DNA of 64,000 nucleotides from contig JBLDXI010000055.1 in assembly GCA_047495785.1 (NCBI GenBank), positions 744,001 to 808,000 of the forward strand. Direction: 5' to 3'. Source of the DNA: Lepidodermella squamata. Its lineage: Eukaryota > Gastrotricha. The notes under the pieces are model-generated. The model did not search any database, had not been told where the DNA came from, and saw only the letters and a program-made list of their open reading frames with translations. A program made the translations under genes and the position numbers. This document shows positions 22,805-33,061 of the stretch, piece by piece; position 1 is the first letter of the stretch, and each line of letters begins with the position of its first letter.

Positions 22805-24109
22805 TCAATCAAGGTAAAAATACTCGTTGTCGACAGGATTTTCCAACATTTTGTATTTTCGATAATTCATAGCGTCTCTGCCCAAGGTTCGAAGCAGACT
22901 GTAAAATTTCGGAAGAAAGTCTTTAGGCAGCGGATCACTGCCGGCCATACCAGCAATACTATTTGCGTTTTCGACATCCAGTTCCAGAAATGGGAAATAC
23001 TCGGTTATGACCCAAGGCTTGCAAATATTTCCGATCCATTTTTCAGTATTTTCCGCAACTTCTTTTACCATAATTTCGTTAGCTGGTAGTTGGACTTTTC
23101 CGGAGATGGTTGCACATGCGAATTCGGCTTGAAGTCTGAGGCAAGCGATAAGGGCCACATTCGTTTTGCCAACAAAAAGAACCGACGAGCATTTAGGGTT
23201 GACCACGTTTTTGTAAAGTGGAAAGATGAATGGCATCGAATTAAAGTCGACGTCTAAATCAGCCGACAAAGGATGTAATTGGTGGAATCCTGTCGCGAAA
23301 ATAATTGCATCAAATTGATCCGAAGTGCCATCAGTAAAATATGCAGTGTCCCCATCGGCTCTGACCAATTTAGGCTTGATTCGTAAATAATCAACCATAT
23401 CATCTCGATGCCAGTAGGGCCTATGCTGACCCCATGAAATAACCGTCTTTTTCGCGCATTTTGTGAGCGAAATTGCGACATCCATGCCGCCAAATGCTGC
23501 GCCAACTACCAGGACTCGCTTGTCCGTAAATCTAGCTGGATCGTGAAGGTCATGATAGTGTATAACAGTACCGGAAAATTTGCTGATGTCGCTATCTGGT
23601 GGTATAACAGGTTTGCGATGTTGGCCCGAACACAAAATCACGCGATCAAATGTTTCATAGCTCACGTCTCCAGTAGCCAAATTCTTAATTTGAACATTCA
23701 AACTGGCTGATTTGTCCGAATTTTGGCTGATGTTTGTGACAAGACGGTTGAACCTGATAAACCTGTGCAGGTTGAACTTTGATTCAAATGCCTGCAGGTA
23801 TTCGAGCATTTCGCCTTGAGTAGGGAAGCAAGATTTCGGCGTTCCTTCAGGCCATGGAAAATCCGGGTGGATTTGCATTCCGCTCTTAAATGTATTCGAT
23901 TGAAGGCCTTGGTACATGCTGCTTTGTATCGGAAAGCCGTCCTTCGAAGTATCGGGCTTATTCGAGCTCAACACCCATTCGCCGCCGATTTGATTTGAAC
24001 CTTCATAACAAATAACCTCGAGTTTGGGTATAGCCTCGGCCAAGCGCCTTTGAATGGTATACAGGGTGACCAATCCAGCTGGCCCAGCGCCAATAACAGC
24101 AATTCTCAT
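22805..24109 (-). CDS. Flavin-containing monooxygenase, single exon
   Basis: 434 codons without introns, unlike almost every other gene here. The N-terminal FAD site is VIGAGPAGLVTLY. The FMO family motif appears as FSGTVIHYHDL (F-x-G-x3-H-x3, last position Leu rather than Tyr/Phe). The NADPH-binding glycine motif is altered (VVGAAFGGMDVAI rather than GxGxxG). The second conserved site is IIFATGFHQL. Family members use NADPH and O2 to oxygenate N or S centres of small molecules. The ATG at 24109 lies immediately before the FAD strand, so nothing seems to be missing. There is no hydrophobic C-terminal anchor, in contrast to vertebrate FMOs. It is convergent with the trehalose-phosphate synthase. 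The lack of introns suggests a retrocopy or transfer, but it does not prove either. Confidence 0.9.
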   Translation of the reverse strand: MRIAVIGAGPAGLVTLYTIQRRLAEAIPKLEVICYEGSNQIGGEWVLSSNKPDTSKDGFPIQSSMYQGLQSNTFKSGMQIHPDFPWPEGTPKSCFPTQGEMLEYLQAFESKFNLHRFIRFNRLVTNISQNSDKSASLNVQIKNLATGDVSYETFDRVILCSGQHRKPVIPPDSDISKFSGTVIHYHDLHDPARFTDKRVLVVGAAFGGMDVAISLTKCAKKTVISWGQHRPYWHRDDMVDYLRIKPKLVRADGDTAYFTDGTSDQFDAIIFATGFHQLHPLSADLDVDFNSMPFIFPLYKNVVNPKCSSVLFVGKTNVALIACLRLQAEFACATISGKVQLPANEIMVKEVAENTEKWIGNICKPWVITEYFPFLELDVENANSIAGMAGSDPLPKDFLPKFYSLLRTLGRDAMNYRKYKMLENPVDNEYFYLD

Positions 24110-24786
24110 TCCTTCTTTTGCGGTATAGACACTTACCTATATAAGGCAACACTTGCAGTTGGTATCGGGATGGTGGGATTGGTGGGAAAATCGTCTTACG
24201 AGCCTAATACTTCTTATCTTCGCCACGATAAAAAACAATAGCAGACCGCAAGCTTGGAGATAACTAGCCCGTAACAGTTTAGAAAGTCGTATGGTGCCTA
24301 GAAATTATACTCTTTTATAAGAGCATGTTGGTGTTTGTCTTCACTCTCCCCTACAAAAAGTAATGTGTGTAAAATTATCATGAAATTATCTTAATTCTTG
24401 AGGCATTGAATGAGCCTCTAACAGACACGTAAAAATTGGTCGTTTATTAGATTTGCGTTCAGAGAGAACGGGTACCTCTGTGATAGGATTATATTGAGTA
24501 TCCCACATTATCCCACGGCATATTTGTAGAGGTTGATTCGACTGGTTGATTCGTCCGTCTATTTGAAATTTCCAGTTAAAAATATTATTTGAAGGTGCTT
24601 ATGCTTGATTTTCCGAGAACCCACCGTTTTGAATGCCAAGAAGCTTTATTAACAAAATGAGGTAATTACGCCTCACCGCAGACGTTTACAAACTCAAATC
24701 AGTAGTAATAAATCAAAAATCATCGAATAAAGAATTTATGTAAAATTAAGGCTTATAATAATATAGTAATAAGTCGTGAATCACGG
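24110..24786. other. Intergenic, no gene seen
   Basis: About 680 bp upstream of the monooxygenase and downstream of TRIM-like gene 2. AT-rich, no coding signal recognised. It probably holds the monooxygenase promoter. Confidence 0.5.
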
Positions 24787-27008
24787 TTAAAACAACATTT
24801 CGGCAATTTCAATTTTGTCAGAATCGTAGACAACGCAAATGAAGACTTTGTCACCATCAGCCGGTGAAACTTCATCTTTTTTAAAGGCAGAGAATGCCTT
24901 TACTTTTCGAGGATAGCCGTTCGAGAGACCGGCAGGTAGGGCTGAAACTAGTCTCGGAGCTGTGTGGCCAAAGATCGAGTACCTCTGCGAAAGAATAAAA
25001 ATTGATGCTTTTCGAAGGATAAATCGAAGGCGAAAACTTTACGCAAATGAAGCCGTTGCGGGCGTAAAGAATGTCATGCCCATCCAAGACACAGAGCGTG
25101 TTAGTTTCGGACATTTTGAAGTAGTCATCGTCCCAAGCAGCCGAAACTTTCGTCTCCCATTGCTCGCGGTCGCATTCATGAGTTTTGAGGTAAACCTTCA
25201 GCGAGTTCAAATTACCGCTGTTTGAGTAGAAAATCGTCGTAGACAGGTCGCTGTTGAGACCAGGCGTCATGCAGTGAACGACGCACTCCTTGCCGAGATG
25301 CCGCCAGCGTTTAACCACCGAAGTTCGCTTCGTAGTCGAGTTGCAGTACTCGCCACCCTCGTACGCTACGATGTTGTCATCACCCTGGGTTGTAACAACC
25401 CAGACCGAACTTCCGGTCCAAAGCGTTGTCAAGCCACGGAAACTTTCTTGCGATTCGCCAATGGCAAATAGAGCCGGTTCGAGCGATAAATGGGAGAAGG
25501 ACGAACTGAGCGCAGTTCCGAACGCGAAATGGCAAACTTGGCGGCCCTTTGCATTTCGAGAATTGCGAACATCAGCGGTCACGTAACAAATTTCCTTGCA
25601 ATCGATAGCGAAGCCATCAACTTCAAACTTCGTCAAAACTGACGGCTTTAAAATTGTGATGTGTTTGAAAATTTCGCCGCCAGTTGTCGCGCACTAAAAT
25701 TAGTCGAAAAAATGTAAAAAATCGAAAGAAATGCTCTTTTTACTCACCGCAATTTTGTTTTTGCCGTACAAAATGGCGAAAATTCCCCGTTTAGGAACAG
25801 CCAGGATTTGCTTGACTTCTATCAGAGTCGTGACGTGATTGATGTTTTGATACATGGATGTATTTCTGGCTTGAAATCCAGACGCCGTCGTTTGACAAGC
25901 TACGTCATTTACGCTGCAGCCATCTCGATCCGGGTCGATGGCCTCATTCGGATTTTCTGGGTCAATTAGCTTGTTTTTACCCTCGCCCAAGGCCGAAGCT
26001 TCGATTTCGATGTTACCAAGAGACAGAGATTTCAGCGAACCCAATTTAGCCATCAATTCTTTATTCGCGTTGTATCGAATCCAATGGCCGTGTTTTCGAC
26101 TGAGTGACTTCAAACGCTGGTTAAAACTCTGAAGGTTCGCCACGTCCTCATAGAGCTCGCAAACCTTAGCCAAATCTTGCTTGAAAACCGAAGTATTGGC
26201 CAGATGTTTGATTCGATCCTCAAGACCTCGGGCAGGGTCGAAGTTCTTCAAATCTTCTGTGTACTTGAGCCACAAATCTTCCGACAACTGCTTGGATTGC
26301 TGGATGATTGTCTGCGTCTTTTTAACCAGCTCGCTTGTCGCCTTTTGAATAGACTCTTCGACCTGACCTATTTCAGTCTCGATTGATTGCAAATCGTGCT
26401 CCAAGGCTGTTCGAGCGCCTTTCTTGAACATGTCAACCCGACCACGTTCATCAGGGAAATTCTATAAATCGACAAACTTTAAAAATGAACCTGCGAATTT
26501 TTAGACTGACCTTGGCAAGATCGAGGATTTCCTCTTTGATTTGTTCAATGTGGCGGAATTTGCATGATTCGCAGAACAAGTTTTCGCAGTGATCGCATTT
26601 TTCTCGATCGCCCACAAGCAACAGCGTGTGAGGGCACTGCGTCCATCCTTCAACGCAGGTCGTTTCCAAGATTGCTTTGCGTTGCGCCGACATTTTCTCG
26701 ACGATATTCTGTACAATGATGTTAGTCGCAAAGGCGTCAACTCCCGCCTCGGTCAACGAATTCGACGAGCGGCATTCTGGGCACAGAATTGTCGCTTTGT
26801 CTGGTGAAATTACTGAGGAATTGTTTTGAAGTTGCTGCAAACAGCTCAAGCAGAAAGTATGCTGGCAAACTGGCATAAGTTTTGGGACTTCGAAAGGATT
26901 TAAGCATATCGAACAAGTTAAATCCTAAATATCAGGAATTTATCGACTGGGCGATAGAGGTGAGAAATCGAAACTCACCGCTAAGAGGTCTGTAGATGTG
27001 TTCATCAT
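24787..27008 (-). CDS. TRIM-like gene 2 (RING, B-box-like, coiled coil, beta-propeller-like)
   Basis: About 670 codons. The ATG at 27008 gives a ten-residue first exon, then an intron before the RING (DLTCSICLNPFEVPKL, CQHTFCLSCLQQL, CPEC). FATNIIVQNIVEKM and the B-box-like motif follow (QCPHTLLL, CDHC, FCESC, RHIEQI). A long coiled-coil exon (about 26450-25750) contains DIQSIETEIGQVEESIQ-type heptads. The propeller starts at IFAILYGKNKIAV and includes FRGLTTLWTGSSVWVVTTQG. A 74-nt intron near 25043-24970 shifts frame, so the true C-terminus runs through KVFICVVYDSDKIEI to the stop at 24787. Its 5' end faces the Ig-like gene across a spacer with three kappaB-like sites. Confidence 0.82.
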
Positions 27009-27846
27009 GTTTTGAGTTGCATATAAAACCTATGAAAACGGCAAGTTATGGAGCTATAATCGTATCAAAATTGGCTGGAATTAGGAAGCATTAAACTTCA
27101 ATAATTGAATTGAAATTGCAGCTTGAAAACATGTCTAAGGCTGTTCAGAGACGCGTGTCACGTCCTCGTCGTCACTGTACACATGTTGCACAGGGCATGT
27201 GATTTCTGGAAAACTGCTGTAGGAGACCTAAAAGCACTTAATTGACCCAAAAATCGCGCAATAAGACGCTCAAATCACGCCACGAATCACGTTTTTCAAA
27301 TGGAGTGGAATTTTCCGCATGAAGTCTAAAATTTAAAATTTAAATCCAAAATCTTATTTAAGCGGAATTTCCCGCATAACTTCTGTTATAGAGAGGAATT
27401 TTCCGCATGAGAGATTACAGAATAAATTCATGTTTTTAATCATCGTAATCTGAGCTGTCCCTCATATAGCAATAGCGCTAGCTTCATCATCAGTGCCTTC
27501 ATCATCGCTCTGGTGGGTTCAATGTCGACCCCTCATCGAGAATTAATGTGTCAGGCTTGGGCTTCCTTTCCTTTAAGTCGACCAGGCAATGGGTCACACT
27601 GTCAAGGAATTGAGTATAGCCAAGTCGAACGTTGGCTAACTGAGCCCAGAAGGCCTTGATGCGATCCGTGACGTTCTGGTCGACTCTGTTTCACGAAAGT
27701 TTATAGTTAGCCACCTTTGCAAGTCGAAGACGAGCGAATAAGCAAATTAGAAAAGCGCCACACATCACGTGCCTCATATTAAAGGTTGACAAAAATCCTC
27801 CTTAAAATTTGCCGAATTTCAGTTATTAATTTTCGAGTCGAATAAA
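27009..27846. other. Divergent promoter region, no gene seen
   Basis: Spacer between the 5' ends of TRIM-like gene 2 (minus) and the Ig-like gene (plus). It contains the three kappaB-like repeats listed separately. Open frames are short and featureless. Confidence 0.5.
27307..27404. promoter_or_regulatory. Cluster of three kappaB-like sites
   Basis: GGAATTTTCC at 27307-27316, GGAATTTCCC at 27364-27373 (its complement GGGAAATTCC fits the Rel/NF-kappaB consensus GGGRNWYYCC exactly) and GGAATTTTCC at 27395-27404. Each is followed by GCAT. The cluster lies in the shared 5' spacer of two divergent genes. The extended GCAT match means they may simply be copies of a small repeat. Confidence 0.4.
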
Positions 27847-30416
27847 ATGCTGTTTCTAGGTCTTCTCATTCTCCCGACTCTGGCCGTGAGTGAAAATTTC
27901 ACGGGCTACGTAATTTATGCAAGTAATAACGTGTCACACACTGGAATTGTGACCATCAAGCAAGGAGAACCCTTCATACAGGAACAAATTCGAAGCTTTC
28001 TCGTCTATATACCAAAGTATGATAGCCCGAATAGGGGCGCTTTCGAGGTGGTGTTCAAGTTTTTCTACAAACAACTAGAAGTAATCGGCGAGCCCGAAAG
28101 CGCGGTCGTCCTTTTGTATACGGTAAACAACAACGGCATCACAGTTCAAGAACATCCGCGTGGTCTCATCAACACAACGCTTGGTTGCGTGAAAGCGAAA
28201 ATAGGTCCTGGATACCGGCTTTTTCCTGATTTCTTCATACCGGCAGAACGAGTCGCCGTTGCTATCGAAGCGATAATGTCCGGAGAAGAAACGCCCATCC
28301 CGTATATTCCAGTTTGGGCTTACGCTTTCAACTCAATAACAGGCTGGCGAAAAGCTCCGATGCTCTTATTTGGCCAGGCAAATTTTGAATTTTGCAGTAA
28401 TTTTCTATACAAGTTTAGATTGCTCAAAGCCACAGTTACTTATAGATCTACTTCCCCTGACTTCGTCAAAATTCTGGCTAGTGAAAGAACTTACAATGAC
28501 GATTTCTTCGGGAAAAGTCTCCAATATCCCGAATTTCCATCTGATTGCATCGGCTGGGAGAGTGAGTGTAAACGCGTGTATGTGTCGAGGGAAAAGGTCA
28601 ATAAATACACTAAAACTGACGATTTCGGCTGTCGGCCGCTGTCTCGATTTAGCGTCGATTTTATTCACGAATGGTGGCACGTTTGTGGAGTTCACAATAC
28701 ACGAGATATCCAGTTGGAACGTCGAACCGTTGTTGCAGCTCCTGGAGGTAAGATCGTGAGGCTAGAGTGTGAGCCGCCGAATAGCTGGAAAAGGTTCGAT
28801 CATGCGGAACGGCGTTTTGTTCCTTTGGATTACAGCGTAGTCGATGATAAAACCGGCGAGTTACAAGTCACTGTTGCGCATAACCCCAAAACGGACGACT
28901 ATGTTTTCAGATGTTCGGGATATCATAGAAAAGGTGAACACTTTCATTCCTAAATTATAATGTTAAACTAACATCCAGTGTTTCAGAGGAAATTGTAGTT
29001 GAAAATAGTAGCAGATACATCAGCTGCCGAGTAATCTCCTTGCAGTCAGAAATATATGCAGGCCAGAGGGCAACAGTGGCATTTTCATGCCAAAAGAAAC
29101 CAATGCCATTCGACGACCTCGACCTCGAGTTTTATGTTGATGCCGTAAAATTTGAATCAAAGCCCTCCTCTCTCCTAATAACAAATACTGTCATCGCCAA
29201 TGTTGCTGATTTCGAAACCAGGTGGCTCAACGCCACGGATATAGTTGGCGAATTTAAAGTCTATATTGAAAATATCGATCAATTACCGAATTTGCAATGC
29301 GACGGCATCTCCGACTTGGGATGTATGGCGCCTAAAATTATTGCAACTTTCGAGCTGAGGATAGAAAATTCGCTTGGAACTTTACAGATCCAGAACTTGT
29401 TTTCGGTAACTATAACTATGCACACGGTATCGGAGCCTGAAATTGAAGACGACGAAGACGACGGCAATCCTTGTGCTGTTGATAGTAGTGACTGTTATTT
29501 ATTGAATGGCGAGTGTCGCCCGGCTGGGTCAACGTTTGAATGGTGGGAATGTCCTAAGCTTGGATCCTTACCATCTACCACTGATGAGGAACTCCGGTTC
29601 AAAGCTCAGCGCAGGGTCATTGTAGGCGCTCCTATAATAAATCGAGATCCTATTAGCCTCGATTTTCATTACAACAAATCAACTGATGAACGAAATGTCA
29701 CTTGGTATCGATACGATAAGTCGAAAAAGAGATTTGATATAATGCGAAGAGATCTCCACGAAGAGTTTTCCGACAACAATTATGATTCTACTAGAAGGGT
29801 CAGCACTTTGACCATACCATGGACCTACGCAGTTGGCAATGCTTACCGATGCGAGGTCAAAAACGATGACGATACGGACGAATTTCGGGAATATTACATC
29901 ATTAATACGGCACTGTATATAAAACAATGCGGGGTTGTGCCGATGTATCAGGATAGAAAGGTTTCATGGTCTCGAATTTTCTGCACTTTGACATCGGCTG
30001 GAACCGAGCTAATCAAATTTCACTTGGCTAGGCAATATTTGTTGGTGAATCTCTCCGATTACTTTTACGTACCTGAGTTTCTAGAAAATCCTGATGTGAT
30101 GGTTAATAGTCTACTGTTCGAAGCGAATCAAACATTGGCTATTGATGTTGTCATAAACATGGAAAATGCGATGTGGACTATGGACGACCCTCCTGAAGCA
30201 GCAGGACTCTACAACGTCATACTTGGTCTCGGGGAATTCGTCGAGCCGATAGACCTTTTGGATGAACCTCTACAAATAATCATTGAAAACACAAAATCGA
30301 CACGAAACGCTTCGGCAAGACTTGGAAATACTTTTATTTTGAGTTCAGCATTGATATTTTACGCAGTTTTCGACGCTGAATTTAGATTAAAAAGAAAAGT
30401 CAGTTATGAAGCGTAA
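27847..30416 (+). CDS. Large Ig-like secreted or membrane protein
   Basis: Two exons (intron about 28934-28986), about 830 residues. It opens with a clear signal peptide (MLFLGLLILPTLAVSENF). The N-terminal 270 residues are unrecognised and Cys-containing. An Ig-like segment ends exon 1 (VRLEC ... GELQV ... DDYVFRC). Exon 2 has a further Cys-bearing region, an acidic spacer (EPEIEDDEDDGNPC) and a second Ig-like segment (VTWYRYDKS ... STLTIPW ... AYRCEV). Near the C-terminus, FILSSALIFYAVF is weakly hydrophobic and followed by basic RLKRKV, so a membrane anchor is possible but not certain. There are several N-glycosylation sequons. The stop codon is only 48 bp from the convergent stop of TRIM-like gene 3. 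The function is unknown; cell-surface recognition is a guess. Confidence 0.75.
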
Positions 30417-30464
30417 TTCATACAAAAAAGCACAACAAAAATTTGATTGTAGAAAAAAATCAGG

Positions 30465-32856
30465 TCATTTCGTGTCGAGATCGCCGATAGCAATCAAGGA
30501 TTTACTAATGTCTTCGGGATAAATGACTGCTAAATACGACTTGGGTTCACCACCATTCCAAGCGGTCATGACAGCCAGATTGTCGATGCAAGAGCTGGTT
30601 CGCTTGTAAACTGCAGGCTCGGGACATTGATGAGAGAGTTCGGGAAGGTCATACGAATTGACGTATTTCTGAAAAATATCCTTTAAATATTTATAATTGA
30701 TGTTGTCGCTGAACTCACGTAAATAACCCCATGATTCCACAGCAGAACATTTCCATTGCCGTAGCAGCAAATCTTAAGAGGTTCGCAATTCATGAATAGA
30801 CTCCTTTTCAAGAATGATTTTTCGGCAAGCGAGCGCAGATTTGAGCAATGAGGAACCACAGCAGACCAGCTTAAAAGCTTGCAGTCGCTTGAGCAGATAA
30901 TCTTCAGGTTATTCGAATCTTCGCTGCGGTCAGTATCGATGGCGTGAAGGTAAGGATTCGGTCCGAGGTACCACTTGTTGATGAGCTTGGCAGGCTCATT
31001 GCGAGGCGTATTTATGCCATCGTAAGCGACAATGTCGTTGCCTTCTGAGCTAAAAACAGTCTGAAATTCATTGCTCACAGCGATGTTGCCAAAGGTCGAC
31101 GGAAAAGTGTCGCCAGCCGTTCGAAAAACGACGGGTTCGAGTCGGTTACCGCTTTGACTCAACCAAATCCTGAACATGGCTTTTTCAAGCCCTCTCGAAG
31201 TTTGTCCGGTACCGGATAGAAATATGGTACAACGGTTGTCGGTGGAGATCATGTCAACTTGAAAGGTTGTGAACCCTTTCGGCACCAGAATGTCGATGGT
31301 TCGCGTTACTTTCCCATCTGAAGGTGAAATCATCTGTTGGAAAAGTATTAATGAATGATTGGTTCAAGTTCAAATGAAGTACCTTGATTTGATTTCCATC
31401 AGGTGAGACAGTTAGGACTGCGAATAGTCCGTGTGCAGAATGCTTCGGCATGGCGATGACTCGCTTTGCCGATGTCATCAGTCGCGTATTGATTACTGTC
31501 TTGTTGGCTTGGACACTTTTCAACGGCTGTTGTGGCTTCACTGCAAATTTGTTTGTTCGCTTAATTTCTTCAATTCGAGGCGTTACGGCAGATCTCTTAG
31601 AGGGTTGAAACGCCGGAGAAAGAGCAGCGAACAGCGTTGAATGCCTGATTTCCGGCTCGTGATGATGGAAGCTCGAATCGGCAGATGCTTTACCTTTTAC
31701 GGGCGATGAATCGAGTGAGCTGCATTTCTGAGCCTTTCCTCGACTCTCCGCGGCTGGTTGTGAGACTTGGCCGTTAAAAACTATCGACCCGAAATTTAAC
31801 GATTTGATGCATTCAAGAAGCTCCTTGAAATTGGACGTAGCGTCGAATGAAATTAGAGCTTTGTTTTCTTTCAAGTAATCTTCTGTTTCCTGAAACTTGG
31901 CGATCTGTATTTTAGAATATATTAGAAGAAATATAAATAATTGTAATTGATTTACGTTTTCTTCGTTTTTGCAGGCTTTCTGATAAATCGAAGCTGCATC
32001 AGCTAGGCTTTTGCTGTTGGGTGGAAGTTGGGACATCTCGTCGTTCAAAGCTTGAAGATTAGCCAGGTTCGACGTAGCCGAAGAGGCGAGCTGTCGTAGG
32101 CGCGTGAGTTCGAACTTGGCTAAGTTTCGAGCCTCGTCGCAAATTTTGTTCGTTCGTTCGCGAAGTGAAGCTACTACGGTGACGAGCAAAGATTGCGTCG
32201 CAGACTCGAGATGGCCTTTGATTTTATCGATGTCTCGTTCCAATAGTACCTCAACATGCTCGATGAAACTTTCTGTTGACTGGTGAGAGATCTCTGCCGT
32301 CTCGAATTTCTAGTACAAATGCTCAATTTTCGGAAATTTTTTCGGAATTTTCTTCTTACTTTTGTAAATTCGTCCAAGTCGGCTCTAATTTTCGCAATAT
32401 GCCGAACTTTGCACGAGTCGCAGAAATGTTTATCGCAATGCTGGCACAATTCTCGGTCCCGTTTTTCATCATCATGTGGGCATTTCTCCAGAGCCACTTG
32501 ATCAGTCGAAGAATGTTTCACGGTGGATGAGAACGATTGACGCAGCTGATCAGCCAAGCGCTTCGCAACTTCGTTGGTAACAAAGGAATCCAATCCCTTG
32601 GCGCGGGTGACTAAACAGGCCGTAGAGCATTCGGGACATTTAAGAATCGAGCCAGTGCCGTCGCCCCGGGTTGGAATCAGTTCGATGTTCTGGAGACATT
32701 CGAGACAGAACGAGTGGTCGCAACGAGGCAACTTTTTCGGCTCCTTGTACAAATCCTTGCAAATGTAGCAAGTAGCTAAATCAAGCTGAAAATAGCATAT
32801 AATTCAAATTTAATGACATAAGGTAGGGTGCTTACCGATGGGCAATGTAATTCCAT
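30465..32856 (-). CDS. TRIM-like gene 3 (RING, B-box-like, coiled coil, beta-propeller-like)
   Basis: ATG at 32856 (MELHCPS), intron, then the RING (LATCYICKDLYKEPKKL, CDHSFCLECL, CPEC) and FVTNEVAKRLADQL. The B-box-like motif is KCPHDDEKRDREL, CQHC, FCDSC, RHIAKI. A coiled coil follows (about 32240-31960), then a long basic and Ser-rich linker (about 31850-31450). The propeller begins near LFAVLTVSPDGNQIKV and includes FGNIAVSNEFQTVFSSEGNDIVAY. The final exon ends SLIAIGDLDTK before the stop at 30465. At least five introns of about 50 nt are inferred. It lies downstream of gene 4 on the same strand (205 bp from gene 4's stop to this start). Confidence 0.8.
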
Positions 32857-33061
32857 TAATACCTTCAAGACGGCAAGCAACGATTTTCAGCGAATACTCG
32901 GCACTGTTTCACTCTTTACAAATTTAAAATTAATCTGTGAATACTGTCAACCTGACGCGTAGACTTCTATAGTTAAATAAACACCTGTATAGCACAAGTT
33001 TTGTTCAAACAACGTCAAATGCTTTTGTATGTATCTTTCAAATCAAATTCGTCGCCAGATG

